A DNA stretch of 64,000 nt, from NCBI RefSeq assembly GCF_027944115.1, contig NZ_JAPJZI010000001.1, positions 558,001-622,000 of the forward strand. Direction: 5' to 3'. Shown one piece after another: positions 8,348-16,663 of this stretch (its first letter is position 1; every line of letters starts with the position of its first letter). This stretch comes from Hoeflea prorocentri (GTDB lineage Bacteria; Pseudomonadota; Alphaproteobacteria; Rhizobiales; Rhizobiaceae). The notes below the pieces were generated by a model, which saw only the letters and a program-made list of their open reading frames with translations, ran no database searches and was not told the origin of the DNA. Position numbers and translations under genes: made by a program.

Positions 8348-9802
8348 ATGAACGTGCAAGTCAATCCAGCTGAAATGAAAATCGACTTCGGCGGACCGTA
8401 CGTGATGTCTATCGGGGGCAAACTTGTCGGCTCCAACGAAACATTCGAAGTCTATAATCCAGCCACCGGGGGCGTTGTCGCCAATGCGCCTGCGGGTACC
8501 CGTGAACAGATGGAAGAAGCCATTGCGGCAGCCAAAGCCGCTCAGCCCGCTTGGGCTGCCCTGAGCTTCAAAGAACGGGGCGCCTATATCGAGGCATATG
8601 CTGATGCCCTTGAAGCCAATAAGGAAGACATCATCACCTTGCTGACCACCGAGCAGGGCAAACCCCGGCATTCCATGGCGACGGTGGAGGTCGATGCGGC
8701 CATTTACTGGGTTCGCGAGGTTGCAAAAAGAGAGCTCAAGAACGAGGTCATCGAAGATACCGAAGACCATGTCGTTGAAGTCGCTCATACGCCGCTCGGT
8801 GTGGTTGGAGCGATTACTCCGTGGAACTTTCCGATCCTTCTGGGGCTTTGGAAGATTGCGCCCTGCCTGTTGACCGGCAACACGATGGTTATGAAACCTT
8901 CGCCCTACACACCCTTGGGCACGCTTCGCTTTGGCGAAATCGCGCAACAGATCTTTCCCGAAGGCGTGCTCAACATTGTTTCCGGTGGAAACGAGCAGGG
9001 GCAATGGATGACGGAGCATCCGGATATCTCCAAGATCTCCTTTACGGGTTCGACCGCAACCGGAAAGAAGGTGATGGCGTCTTCCGCGTCAAACCTGAAG
9101 CGCATCACGTTGGAACTGGGCGGCAATGATCCGGCAATTCTGCTTCCGGAGACCGACTATGAACCCCTTATTCCGGTTCTGTTTGATGCCGCATACGGCA
9201 ATGCCGGCCAGTGGTGCATCGCGACCAAGCGGCTTTATGTCCACTCATCGCAGCAGAAGCAGTTTGTAGATGCTTTCGTGGCGTACGCCTCGACCAAGAC
9301 CGTTGGAGATGGCATGGATCCGAACACGGATATCGGTCCGATCCAAAACACCATGCAGTACAACAAATTGCGATCCTTATTCGCTGATACCAAGGACAAG
9401 GGCTACAACATTCGCCTGGGCGGAGAGATTGACGAAAGCCTGGACGGGAATTTCGTGCCCATAACCGTTGTAGACAATCCGCCGGAAGACAGCCGCGTTG
9501 TGCAAGAGGAGCCGTTTGGCCCCATTCTTCCGATCATTGCCTATGACGATGTTGATGATGTCATCGAAAAGGCAAATGACACGGAGTTTGGACTGGCCGC
9601 TTCAGTGTGGGGCCCCGATCGTGATGAAGCCATCGAAGTCGGCAAGCAAATCGAAGCGGGCACCGTCTGGGTCAATGAAATCCACATTCATGGGATCGAC
9701 ATCCCCTTCGGCGGTCACAAACAATCCGGCATGGGTGTTGAAAATGGTCGCGAAGGCCTTGAAGAGTTCACCAATACGAAGACCTACATGTTCAAGAAAT
9801 GA
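8348..9802 (+). CDS. NAD(P)-dependent aldehyde dehydrogenase
   Basis: A complete 484-residue aldehyde dehydrogenase with an excellent ribosome site (AAGGAGGAGG). Catalytic residues are visible: Asn160 in TPWNFP, Glu256 in LELGGND and the nucleophile Cys290 in GNAGQWC. The cofactor loop FTGSTATGKK is at about residues 232-241. It is the last gene of the importer operon and probably oxidises an aldehyde derived from the imported compound. It differs in sequence from the truncated dehydrogenase at 1-448, so the locus has two non-identical enzymes. The exact substrate cannot be assigned. Confidence 0.93.
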   Translation: MNVQVNPAEMKIDFGGPYVMSIGGKLVGSNETFEVYNPATGGVVANAPAGTREQMEEAIAAAKAAQPAWAALSFKERGAYIEAYADALEANKEDIITLLTTEQGKPRHSMATVEVDAAIYWVREVAKRELKNEVIEDTEDHVVEVAHTPLGVVGAITPWNFPILLGLWKIAPCLLTGNTMVMKPSPYTPLGTLRFGEIAQQIFPEGVLNIVSGGNEQGQWMTEHPDISKISFTGSTATGKKVMASSASNLKRITLELGGNDPAILLPETDYEPLIPVLFDAAYGNAGQWCIATKRLYVHSSQQKQFVDAFVAYASTKTVGDGMDPNTDIGPIQNTMQYNKLRSLFADTKDKGYNIRLGGEIDESLDGNFVPITVVDNPPEDSRVVQEEPFGPILPIIAYDDVDDVIEKANDTEFGLAASVWGPDRDEAIEVGKQIEAGTVWVNEIHIHGIDIPFGGHKQSGMGVENGREGLEEFTNTKTYMFKK

Positions 9803-9854
9803 CAGGTACTTCACGCATATCGCGTTCCTGCCCGCCAGGTGACGGGTGATCTTG

Positions 9855-9891
9855 CCGGTGGACAAGTGTTGTTCAACTCCTCGTCCACCGG
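9855..9891 (+). terminator. Hairpin downstream of the importer operon
   Basis: CCGGTGGAC (9855-9863) pairs with GTCCACCGG (9883-9891) across a 19-base loop, about 50 bases after the aldehyde dehydrogenase stop. There is no T-run, so termination activity is a guess. Confidence 0.4.
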
Positions 9892-9928
9892 AGATTTATC
9901 CGGCGGCCTCGTTTCGGGTACGGTGTGA

Positions 9929-9942
9929 TTGACCTGCGTCAA
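9929..9942. promoter_or_regulatory. FNR/FixK box upstream of the split-barrel flavoprotein
   Basis: TTGACCTGCGTCAA is a perfect TTGAC-N4-GTCAA dyad, 56 bases before the ATG at 9999. That is the spacing expected for a class II FNR-dependent promoter, centred near -41. Confidence 0.75.
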
Positions 9943-9998
9943 CTTGGCGGCGGCTGTCGATGCTCTAATGGACTCCAACGCTGAAGACGGAGCTCATT

Positions 9999-10448
9999 AT
10001 GGACCAGGAGAAACGCAATCAGGTCGTCTCGATCATCGATGACGTCAACGATATGACCATCGCCACGGTGCGTGACGACGGATTTCCGCAGGCAACGACG
10101 GTCAGCTTCATGAATGACGGGCTGACGCTTTATTTCATGACCACGAGCGACAGCCAAAAGGCCTCGAATATTGCAAAAAACAACAGGGTGTCGGTCACCA
10201 TTAACCGGGATTACGGGTCCTGGGACAAGATCGAAAGCCTGTCCATGGGCGGTTTGGCTCTTCGGGTCACCGACCCGGCCGAGCAGGAGAAGATCGGCGA
10301 GCTGCTTATGGAAAAGTTCCCTGAAGCTGCCCAGTACGAACCTGAGGACACTGATGTCGAGTTGGCTTTTTTCCGGGTCGAACCCCGGGTCGTCTCGCTC
10401 CTGGATTACTCGAAGGGTTTCGGTCACACCGAAACTTTGACCGTGTAG
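9999..10448 (+). CDS. Pyridoxamine 5'-phosphate oxidase-family (flavin split-barrel) protein
   Basis: A 149-residue protein with the FMN-binding split-barrel pattern. The strand TIATVRDDGFPQATTVSFM is near residues 18-36, then LYFMTTSDSQKASNIAKNNRVSVTIN. The family includes oxidases and general stress proteins that bind FMN, F420 or haem, so the reaction is not known. Proteins of this size in stress islands are usually called general stress proteins. It stands alone with its own FNR/FixK box and faces the convergent USP gene at 10507. No signal peptide is seen, so it should be cytoplasmic. Confidence 0.82.
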   Translation: MDQEKRNQVVSIIDDVNDMTIATVRDDGFPQATTVSFMNDGLTLYFMTTSDSQKASNIAKNNRVSVTINRDYGSWDKIESLSMGGLALRVTDPAEQEKIGELLMEKFPEAAQYEPEDTDVELAFFRVEPRVVSLLDYSKGFGHTETLTV

Positions 10449-10506
10449 GCATCGCGCCTCGGCCTGAAGCGGCAATAATTGCTGCGCAGGCAGGTGGAGC
10501 GAAGCG

Positions 10507-11340
10507 CTAGTGCATCATCAGGACGGGCACGTCGGTGTTGTTCAATACATGGCGCGTGACGCCGCCGAACACCTGTTCACGCCATCGGCGGTGGGAATAG
10601 GCACCCATGATAAGGATGCTGCCCGCCGTTTCTGCCGTTTTGTCGATCAGGAACTGTCCGGTCTTTTTTCTGCCGGGGTCATGCATTTCGATATCGACAG
10701 CCTTTGCGTGCAGCAAAAGGTATTCCTCTAGCTGTCTGAGAGTGTGCGCGCCGGAGTCGCTGCCGACTGTCACGACGACAACCTGTTTTGCGGCCTCAAT
10801 GAGTGGCATTGCCGCCGAAATCGCATGGGAGGCTTCCAGACTTTGGTTCCAGGCTATGACGATGCGGTTTCCAAGATCCTTGTCGGCCGGCCGGGGTGGG
10901 GTCAGGAGCAAAGGCTTTGAAGATTGCGACAACATCTGATCGAGCAGAAATTGCCAATAACGGCCCGCCGGCTGGTTGATGCTTCCCAGCACGGCAAGGT
11001 CTGAAAAGAGCGTATAATCGAGGAGCGACGTGCCGGGAACTTCGGACGTGCCGGTGAATTTGGCAGTTACCTTCTTGTAACGCGCGGCGTGCGCTTCAAA
11101 GGTGTCCTGCGCCAGTTGCTGTACTTGCTTCAGCTTCTGTTTTTCCTGTTCCTCGAGAGCTTCGATTTCGTTCTCCGACAGGCCCCAATTGTCCATCCAA
11201 TCTCCCATCGAGCGGTCATGCCGTGGAGATATGCCCTGAACCTGGGCTTTGTGATGGGCGGCCAGAACGAACGCAAAGTCCGCCGTTTGTGTCATGTCAA
11301 CACTATGACTGACGGGCAGAAGGATTCTCTTTATGGACAT
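10507..11340 (-). CDS. Universal stress protein, tandem-domain
   Basis: A 277-residue protein with two USP folds, each about 140 residues. The first starts IKRILLPVSHSVDMTQTADFAF and the second at about residue 155 with NRIVIAWNQSLEASHAI. The C-terminal nucleotide-binding loop reads MGAYSHRRWREQVFGGVTR and has Ser where the ATP-binding consensus G-x2-G-x9-G has the second Gly. ATP binding is therefore uncertain. The gene reads leftwards from a promoter with an FNR/FixK box at 11407, 66 bases upstream. In related bacteria such genes are induced by low oxygen and energy stress. Confidence 0.9.
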   Translation of the reverse strand: MSIKRILLPVSHSVDMTQTADFAFVLAAHHKAQVQGISPRHDRSMGDWMDNWGLSENEIEALEEQEKQKLKQVQQLAQDTFEAHAARYKKVTAKFTGTSEVPGTSLLDYTLFSDLAVLGSINQPAGRYWQFLLDQMLSQSSKPLLLTPPRPADKDLGNRIVIAWNQSLEASHAISAAMPLIEAAKQVVVVTVGSDSGAHTLRQLEEYLLLHAKAVDIEMHDPGRKKTGQFLIDKTAETAGSILIMGAYSHRRWREQVFGGVTRHVLNNTDVPVLMMH

Positions 11341-11406
11341 GGGCGCTATCTCCTTTCGGCCGGTTGTTGGCCGTCATGCATATTTGCATGTGTCCTGTGG
11401 GAAGAG

Positions 11407-11420
11407 TTGATCTGCGTCAG
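11407..11420. promoter_or_regulatory. FNR/FixK box upstream of the USP at 10507
   Basis: TTGATCTGCGTCAG matches TTGAT-N4-GTCAA with one mismatch at the last base. It is 66 bases upstream of the leftward USP start. Its reverse complement is identical to the box at 35581. Confidence 0.65.
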
Positions 11421-11487
11421 CTTCCGCTCACGAAAACGGGTTTTCTTCATGCAGGAGCGATCGGTCGCGCAGATGACCGTGATGCAT

Positions 11488-11913
11488 CTAGGGCCAGAGC
11501 TTTCTGATCTGCTTCGGCATTGCGTTTTTGACATCATCGATCTCGCCGCTGGAGACGTGGGCACCCAGAAGTCTGAAGACGGCGCTTACGGCTGTTTCCG
11601 TATCCTCGAGGGGTTTTTGATCGAAAACAGTGTCGACGCGCTTGAGAAAATCTTTCTTTTTTCGCGGGTGCGCCGGTGTTGTCGACGGGTTCCAGCCTTC
11701 GTAATAGATACCCCGTATCAGGACGGGCAATTGCGCTGCCAGCTGGGCGGCTTCATCGACTGAAAGCCAATCGCGCACGGCGTGAAGCGTCGTGCGAAAC
11801 AGCATGTAGGCTCTGTGCCTGTCTTCAAGACCCAGATCCCGGGAAAGTGTATTGAGCCACTCGTTCAAGGTATTTGGTGCATGATCGATTGATTTGATGC
11901 CGGTCAGTTCCAT
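11488..11913 (-). CDS. DUF2267-domain protein
   Basis: A 141-residue protein that matches the DUF2267 family, small helical proteins of unknown function common in stress and phasin-like loci of proteobacteria. Typical segments are AYMLFRTTLHAVRDWLSVDEAAQLAAQLP (residues about 39-67, described here in part: RDWLSVDEAAQLAAQLP), LIRGIYYEGWNP and DVKNAMPKQIRKLWP at the C-terminus. It lies 147 bases from the next leftward gene and has its own FNR/FixK box at 11983, 69 bases upstream. No membrane segment is present. Confidence 0.85.
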   Translation of the reverse strand: MELTGIKSIDHAPNTLNEWLNTLSRDLGLEDRHRAYMLFRTTLHAVRDWLSVDEAAQLAAQLPVLIRGIYYEGWNPSTTPAHPRKKKDFLKRVDTVFDQKPLEDTETAVSAVFRLLGAHVSSGEIDDVKNAMPKQIRKLWP

Positions 11914-11982
11914 AGCTCATCCAATGGCTTGTTGTTGACGGGACCAGAGACATCCATCATGTCGTTTGTCCGTTTCCACGGG

Positions 11983-11996
11983 TTGACGCAGGTCAA
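11983..11996. promoter_or_regulatory. FNR/FixK box upstream of the DUF2267 gene
   Basis: TTGACGCAGGTCAA is a perfect TTGAC-N4-GTCAA dyad, 69 bases before the leftward start at 11913. Confidence 0.75.
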
Positions 11997-12110
11997 TTTC
12001 GAACTCTGATCCAGCCATCGATCTGCGATCGTGACGACTTTGCCGACAAAGCCCACGGTCACACGCAATACGCGTTGCCAAAGATGCGCTTCAGGAACGC
12101 GGCTCGATCA

Positions 12111-12428
12111 TCATTCCATGCAGTTGCGGCATAGCGTGGCATAGGGAACCGCGTCCAGCCGCTCATCGGAGATGGGTTCGCCGCATTTGAGGCATTCGCC
12201 GTATATGTTGTTTTCCATCCTTTTGATGGCGGCGTCGATGGCTGCAATTTCTTCCTGACCGGCAAGACCCTGCAATTCGTGCACTTCGTCGAGTTCACGT
12301 TCCGTGGCCCGTTCCTCGGCATTGGGATTGACGGGATCGTCAAGCCAGTCCTCGATTTGTTTAAGCCGGTCCTCCAGCTCGGCCCGTTTGGCGAGAAGCC
12401 GCTTACGTCTTGTTTCAAGGTTTGTCAT
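12111..12428 (-). CDS. TraR/DksA-type zinc-finger protein
   Basis: A 105-residue protein with a coiled-coil-like N-terminal half (TRRKRLLAKRAELEDRLKQ) and a C-terminal four-Cys zinc finger. The Cys pairs are CLKC and CRNC, about 20 residues apart. Full DksA proteins are longer (about 150), so this is one of the short TraR/DksA-like proteins that may bind the RNA polymerase secondary channel. It is downstream of the FNR/FixK-like gene on the same strand, 128 bases away, and could be cotranscribed. No FNR/FixK box was seen directly upstream. Confidence 0.85.
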   Translation of the reverse strand: MTNLETRRKRLLAKRAELEDRLKQIEDWLDDPVNPNAEERATERELDEVHELQGLAGQEEIAAIDAAIKRMENNIYGECLKCGEPISDERLDAVPYATLCRNCME

Positions 12429-12556
12429 GTTTTTGTCCGCACCTATGTCCGGAAATCACAGTTTGCAGTTTTCGGATGGAGAGTTTGAGACTGACCGTTC
12501 CGCTTCTCCGGCCAAGTTGTTTTTCACTGTCTTCGGCGAAACCGTAAGTTCAAGAC

Positions 12557-13237
12557 CTAGTTGCGTTCCGCAAGCGTTTTCAGAAGAACCGGTTGGCGAA
12601 TGCAAACGCGGTGTTTTCTGGGCAACTCGATGTAACCACCCTGGCGAAGTACGGTCAGCGTGCGGCTTATTGTCTCGTGAGACAGGCCGAGGAAGTCCGC
12701 GATGTCCGACCGGCTCATGGGCAGGTCGAAACAGGTCTTGCCGTCGCGTTTTTCGCCGACACGAAGGAAGAGCGTGTAGAGGAAGGAGGCGACTTTCTCC
12801 GTTGCCGATTTGCGGCCGAGCATGATGAAATGCTCCTGCATACTGTTTATTTCCGACGCCGCATGGTGCAGCAAACGGTTTGTGAATTTGGTGTGGCCGG
12901 CTTTTTCCGCCGAGGCGGTATTGCCTGGATATACCCGCAGGCGGACCTTGCTTACGGCTTCGCAATTACAATGGTGGATGCCGTCGTGGCTGAGCCCGAT
13001 GACATCTCCTGGATAGCCGAAGGACAGAACCAGGCGACGTCCGTCAAGCAAAACCTTCGACGTGCGGACAACGCCCTCAATCATCTCGTAGATGAAATCC
13101 GCTTCATCGCCTTCGTAGAACAGCGAGTGTCCGGCCGTGATATTGATTGTCCTGGTAAGGGGCGGGTAACCGCCGGCCGCTTCGGTGTCCGTTATGGTGT
13201 CGGTATCAAGTGTGCTAACAGGTGACGTGACATACAT
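12557..13237 (-). CDS. Crp/Fnr-family transcriptional regulator, FNR/FixK type
   Basis: A 226-residue protein with an N-terminal cyclic-nucleotide-like beta roll (ITAGHSLFYEGDEADFIYEM) and a C-terminal winged helix. The recognition helix contains HETISRTL; its E-x-x-S-R pattern is the one FNR uses to read TTGAT. This fits the eleven boxes around it. The ATG at 13237 has an upstream CGGAGT; a start 42 bases earlier (13279) would add two Cys. Either way the N-terminal four-Cys cluster of FNR is missing, so it is more like FixK/DNR and probably does not sense oxygen through an iron-sulphur cluster. It is divergent from the response regulator gene. Confidence 0.88.
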   Translation of the reverse strand: MYVTSPVSTLDTDTITDTEAAGGYPPLTRTINITAGHSLFYEGDEADFIYEMIEGVVRTSKVLLDGRRLVLSFGYPGDVIGLSHDGIHHCNCEAVSKVRLRVYPGNTASAEKAGHTKFTNRLLHHAASEINSMQEHFIMLGRKSATEKVASFLYTLFLRVGEKRDGKTCFDLPMSRSDIADFLGLSHETISRTLTVLRQGGYIELPRKHRVCIRQPVLLKTLAERN

Positions 13238-13424
13238 GGTGCACTCCGCAGGTAAACCGCTAACATGCGGGCATTCCACCTGAGGTTGGTAACGTCAGTA
13301 TCCCATGTTTGTATCAAAATGTATGTGATCGTAACTTTGTCGTTATTCGCCGGTAGGCTGACTGGAATTGGCGGCATAGACAACAGTGAGTGCAAGCCGG
13401 GTTCATCCGGCGGATGGGGTAAGC

Positions 13425-14189
13425 ATGGCTGTGAAAAAGACCGGGATTCTCGTAGTAGATGACGAACCGAAGGTACGTCTGCTGTTGCGCCGGCTATTGG
13501 AGATGGAAAACTTCTTCGTGGCTGAAGCGGGCAATTCGCGCGAGGCTCTTGATTGCATGGACAAACATTCAATCGACCTGGTTACCCTCGATCTCAATCT
13601 GGGCAGCGAAAACGGTCTCAATGTTGCCTTGGCGATCCGCGCGAAAAGAGATGTTCCAATTGTCATGGTGACGGGCAAGGGGGATATCATCGATCGCGTT
13701 GTCGGGCTCGAGATGGGAGCCGATGATTACATTACGAAACCCTTTCACGGGCGCGAAGTCGTGGCGCGTGTGCGTTCCGTTCTGCGCCGCAGCGGCGGAC
13801 GAGCGGCCGAAAGGGAGCCGGCAACGGGTGAATCGAAGCCAAAATCAGACAGTGCGGTCTACCACGTCAATGGCTGGACCATCTGCCCATCCAGCATGGA
13901 ACTTTTTGATACCGATGGTTGCAGGCACAGTCTGACCAGTCAGGATTTCAAACTTCTGACCGTTTTTCTCAAAAATCCGAAACGGGTCCTGTCCCGCGAT
14001 CAGATCATGGATCGAACGCACGGTTCGAACTGGACGCCCTATGACCGTACGGTCGACAATCAGATTGCCCGCCTGAGAAAGAAAATTGAAAAGGACCCGA
14101 ATAACCCAACAATCATAAAGACGGTGCGGGGCGTCGGGTACATCATGACAGCCGACGTTGAGATGTGCGAAAGCGAAGCCGTGCTCTAG
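13425..14189 (+). CDS. OmpR-family response regulator
   Basis: A 254-residue two-domain regulator. The receiver (residues about 7-120) has acidic pair Asp12-Asp13, phospho-acceptor Asp56 in VTLDLNLG, and KPFHGREVV for the switch Lys. The C-terminal winged helix (about 150-245) has LTSQDFKLLTVFLKNP and TVRGVGYIM, as in OmpR/PhoB. The ATG at 13425 begins the receiver domain directly; a start 39 bases upstream adds only an unrelated leader. Its 3' end overlaps that of the kinase gene by 4 bases, in convergent orientation. It is a likely partner of that kinase, though it is OmpR-type and not the NarL-type FixJ. Confidence 0.92.
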   Translation: MAVKKTGILVVDDEPKVRLLLRRLLEMENFFVAEAGNSREALDCMDKHSIDLVTLDLNLGSENGLNVALAIRAKRDVPIVMVTGKGDIIDRVVGLEMGADDYITKPFHGREVVARVRSVLRRSGGRAAEREPATGESKPKSDSAVYHVNGWTICPSSMELFDTDGCRHSLTSQDFKLLTVFLKNPKRVLSRDQIMDRTHGSNWTPYDRTVDNQIARLRKKIEKDPNNPTIIKTVRGVGYIMTADVEMCESEAVL

Positions 14190-15727
14190 TCATCAGCTTC
14201 AATTACGGTCCGCAAAACCCGGGCCAGATCAGCCTGACGATAGGGTTTTCGCAGGAGGCTGAGCGAGCGGTTTGAAAGCCTGTCCGCATTCAACAGATCC
14301 TCGGCAAATCCGGAGGTCATCAGTATGCCGATGTCCGGGTGCATTTTTCTCGCCGCATCGACAACCCCGTAACCAGAGAGCCTGCCGGGCATGACCAGAT
14401 CGGTGAAGACGACATCGATATCCTTCCGGTTCTTCAATATGTTGAGGGCTTCCTGTCCATCACTGGCCGAAACCGTTCGATAGTTGAGGATTTCCAATCG
14501 TTGGACGGTCAGCTTGCGCACGCGGGGGTCGTCTTCCACGACAAGAACGAGCTCGCCTCTACCTTCCAGTGAGTGCTGATCCGCGATGTCATCCTGAGTG
14601 TGTTCAGCTTCTGCAACACCGTCGTGCCGCGGCAGATAAAGGTTGACCGTCGTTCCGAAGCCTTCCTCGGAATAAATGGTCACGTTGCCTCCCGATTGCT
14701 TGGCAAAACCGTAGACCGTTGACAGGCCAAGCCCCGTCCCGCGACCGGACTGCTTGGTTGTAAAGAAGGGCTCGAATGCTTTTTCGAGCACGTTTTCGGT
14801 CATGCCCACACCTGTGTCGCTGACTGAAATGCGAATGTAATCGCCCGGTTCCACGCCGATTTCACGCGCAGAGTAATGCTCGTCGATCACCGTGTTGCTG
14901 GTTTCTATAAACAGGCTTCCGCCGGCGGGCATTGCATCGCGGGCATTGACGGCGAGGTTAAGCAGCGCTGTTTCCACCTGTCCCGGATCAGCAAGGGTCG
15001 GCCACAGGTCCTTTGAAAGCCGCGCATCGAATTCGACATGAATGCCAAGCGTCCGCCTGAGCATGCTGAACAGGTTTTCAACCAGCGCATTCACGTCCAT
15101 GACTTTCGGCCGCAAGACGCTGCGCCGGGCAAAGGCCAGCAAAAGATCCGTCAGATTGGCTCCAAGCTCCGCCGCTTCACTCGCCTCCTTAAGGAGTTCC
15201 AGGTTGGTGCTGTCTTGCAGCTTTCTCTCAAGGAGTTCGAGATTTCCGGTAATGATTGTCAGCAGATTGTTGAAATCATGAGCTATTCCACCCGTCAGTT
15301 GACCGATGGCCTCGAGCCGCTGCGATCGCTCGAGTGCCTGTTCCGTGTTCTTTCTGGCCGTCAGGTCATGAATGATTCCGCAAAAATACACCTTGTCGCC
15401 GTTCCGGTATTCGCCGACCGCCAGATGGATGGGAAAGCTGGTTCCATCCATCTTTCTGCCGATAACCTCCCGGCCTTTGCCTATGATGTGCTTTTCGCCA
15501 GTCTGGATATATCGGCGGATATTGTCGTTATGCTCCCGAGCCCACTGCTCAGGCATGAGCATGCTCACATTGTTGCCGATCAGGTCCTTCAGCTCGTAGC
15601 CGAACAGCTGCTCGGTCGAGCGGTTCGCCGACTGGATCAGTCCGTCGCTGTCGATCGTGATGATCGAATCCACCGCGGCCTCAAGCAGGGCCTCGGTAAT
15701 GCTGGCCTGTTCGTGCGGTGTTTTCAT
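14186..15727 (-). CDS. FixL-like haem-PAS hybrid histidine kinase with C-terminal receiver
   Basis: A 513-residue soluble protein with no membrane segment. Domain order is PAS (about 10-125), HisKA with His150 (IAHDFNNLL), HATPase (N-box NLAVNARDAM near 257-266, DTGVGM, GTGLGLSTVYG) and a receiver (about 393-510) with Asp443 in FTDLVMPG. Aligning the PAS to Bradyrhizobium FixL by fixed offset puts His66, Arg72, His80, Ile81 and Arg86 on the haem ligand His200 and pocket residues Arg206, His214, Ile215 and Arg220. Only Ile218 differs (Lys84). It is therefore a likely haem-based oxygen sensor. It shares an FNR/FixK box with the divergent BON gene. Confidence 0.9.
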   Translation of the reverse strand: MKTPHEQASITEALLEAAVDSIITIDSDGLIQSANRSTEQLFGYELKDLIGNNVSMLMPEQWAREHNDNIRRYIQTGEKHIIGKGREVIGRKMDGTSFPIHLAVGEYRNGDKVYFCGIIHDLTARKNTEQALERSQRLEAIGQLTGGIAHDFNNLLTIITGNLELLERKLQDSTNLELLKEASEAAELGANLTDLLLAFARRSVLRPKVMDVNALVENLFSMLRRTLGIHVEFDARLSKDLWPTLADPGQVETALLNLAVNARDAMPAGGSLFIETSNTVIDEHYSAREIGVEPGDYIRISVSDTGVGMTENVLEKAFEPFFTTKQSGRGTGLGLSTVYGFAKQSGGNVTIYSEEGFGTTVNLYLPRHDGVAEAEHTQDDIADQHSLEGRGELVLVVEDDPRVRKLTVQRLEILNYRTVSASDGQEALNILKNRKDIDVVFTDLVMPGRLSGYGVVDAARKMHPDIGILMTSGFAEDLLNADRLSNRSLSLLRKPYRQADLARVLRTVIEADD

Positions 15728-15762
15728 GGTCTGAGCCAGTAGTGGTCTGAGGAATTCACCAA

Positions 15763-15776
15763 TTGATGCACATCAA
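15763..15776. promoter_or_regulatory. FNR/FixK box between the kinase and BON genes
   Basis: TTGATGCACATCAA is a perfect TTGAT-N4-ATCAA dyad. It lies 35 bases upstream of the leftward kinase start and 61 bases upstream of the rightward BON gene. The spacing suits the BON gene best. Confidence 0.78.
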
Positions 15777-15837
15777 GCGATGCGTGTGCAACTGCGCCAT
15801 TGTACCGGTTCTCCTTCAAGTTTGAGGAAAGCAGATT

Positions 15838-16494
15838 ATGGTTTCGGATTCCACTCTAACAAAACGCGTGCTCGATGAGCTTCGCTGGGACCGCAGTGTC
15901 GACCAGTCGCACATCGGTGTATCGTCGGCCCATGGTGCGGTCATACTGAGCGGGCATGTGCCCAACTATCCAGAAAAGATCGCGGCCTGCGAGGCGGCAA
16001 AGAGGGTCAAAGGCGTTCTCGCGGTTGCGGACGAGATCGAAGTCGATCTTCCCGCGGAGTGGCGGCGCGATGACGCAAGCATAGCCGAACGCATCGCACA
16101 TGTGCTGGGCTGGGGCGTCAATGTGCCACAGGATCAGGTCAAGGCGAGTGTCAGAAACGGCTATGTGACGCTTTCGGGAGAAGTTGACTGGCAGTATCAG
16201 CGCGCCCAGGTGCTGCAACAGATAAGGCATGTTGCCGGTCTGCGCGGCCTGACCAGTGAGATCAGGATCAAGCCGCGCGCAACCGCCGTCAGCGTGCAAA
16301 ATCAGATTGAAGAGGCCCTTTACAGACATTCCCAGGAAGAGGCGAAGACGGTTTGTGTAACCGTATCGGGAGATGCGGTTACGTTGAGCGGACACATCGC
16401 TGCACCTTATCAACGGGACCTTGTCAAGGAAGCCGCCTGGTCCGCACCGGGGGTGCGGCATGTCATCGACAATATGGAACTACGCCAGGCATGA
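15838..16494 (+). CDS. Triple BON-domain protein
   Basis: A 218-residue protein with three BON repeats at about residues 5-72, 78-145 and 150-217. Each shows the pattern V-x-L-S-G-x-V: AVILSGHVPNYPEK, YVTLSGEVDWQYQR and AVTLSGHIAAPYQR. BON domains are usually periplasmic or lipid-associated (OsmY), but this protein has no signal peptide, so it is probably cytoplasmic. A close paralogue is encoded at 31742. The upstream FNR/FixK box suggests induction at low oxygen. Exact function unknown. Confidence 0.9.
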   Translation: MVSDSTLTKRVLDELRWDRSVDQSHIGVSSAHGAVILSGHVPNYPEKIAACEAAKRVKGVLAVADEIEVDLPAEWRRDDASIAERIAHVLGWGVNVPQDQVKASVRNGYVTLSGEVDWQYQRAQVLQQIRHVAGLRGLTSEIRIKPRATAVSVQNQIEEALYRHSQEEAKTVCVTVSGDAVTLSGHIAAPYQRDLVKEAAWSAPGVRHVIDNMELRQA

Positions 16495-16587
16495 AGCCAG
16501 GTGTCTTAGGCTATGGCGAAACGGTGCGACGCCACCGGACCGGTCGCTGATCTGGTGAGCCAAGTGGTTGGCCGGTCGGCGGCATAA

Positions 16588-16601
16588 TTGATTCTCGTCA
16601 A
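16588..16601. promoter_or_regulatory. FNR/FixK box upstream of the host-attachment-type gene
   Basis: TTGATTCTCGTCAA is a perfect match to TTGAT-N4-GTCAA, 62 bases before the chosen start at 16664. Confidence 0.75.
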
Positions 16602-16663
16602 TAAGTCGCTCCACCACAGTTCCATTCTGGCAGTCCCCCCGTGATGATTTGTGGAATGTTCCT

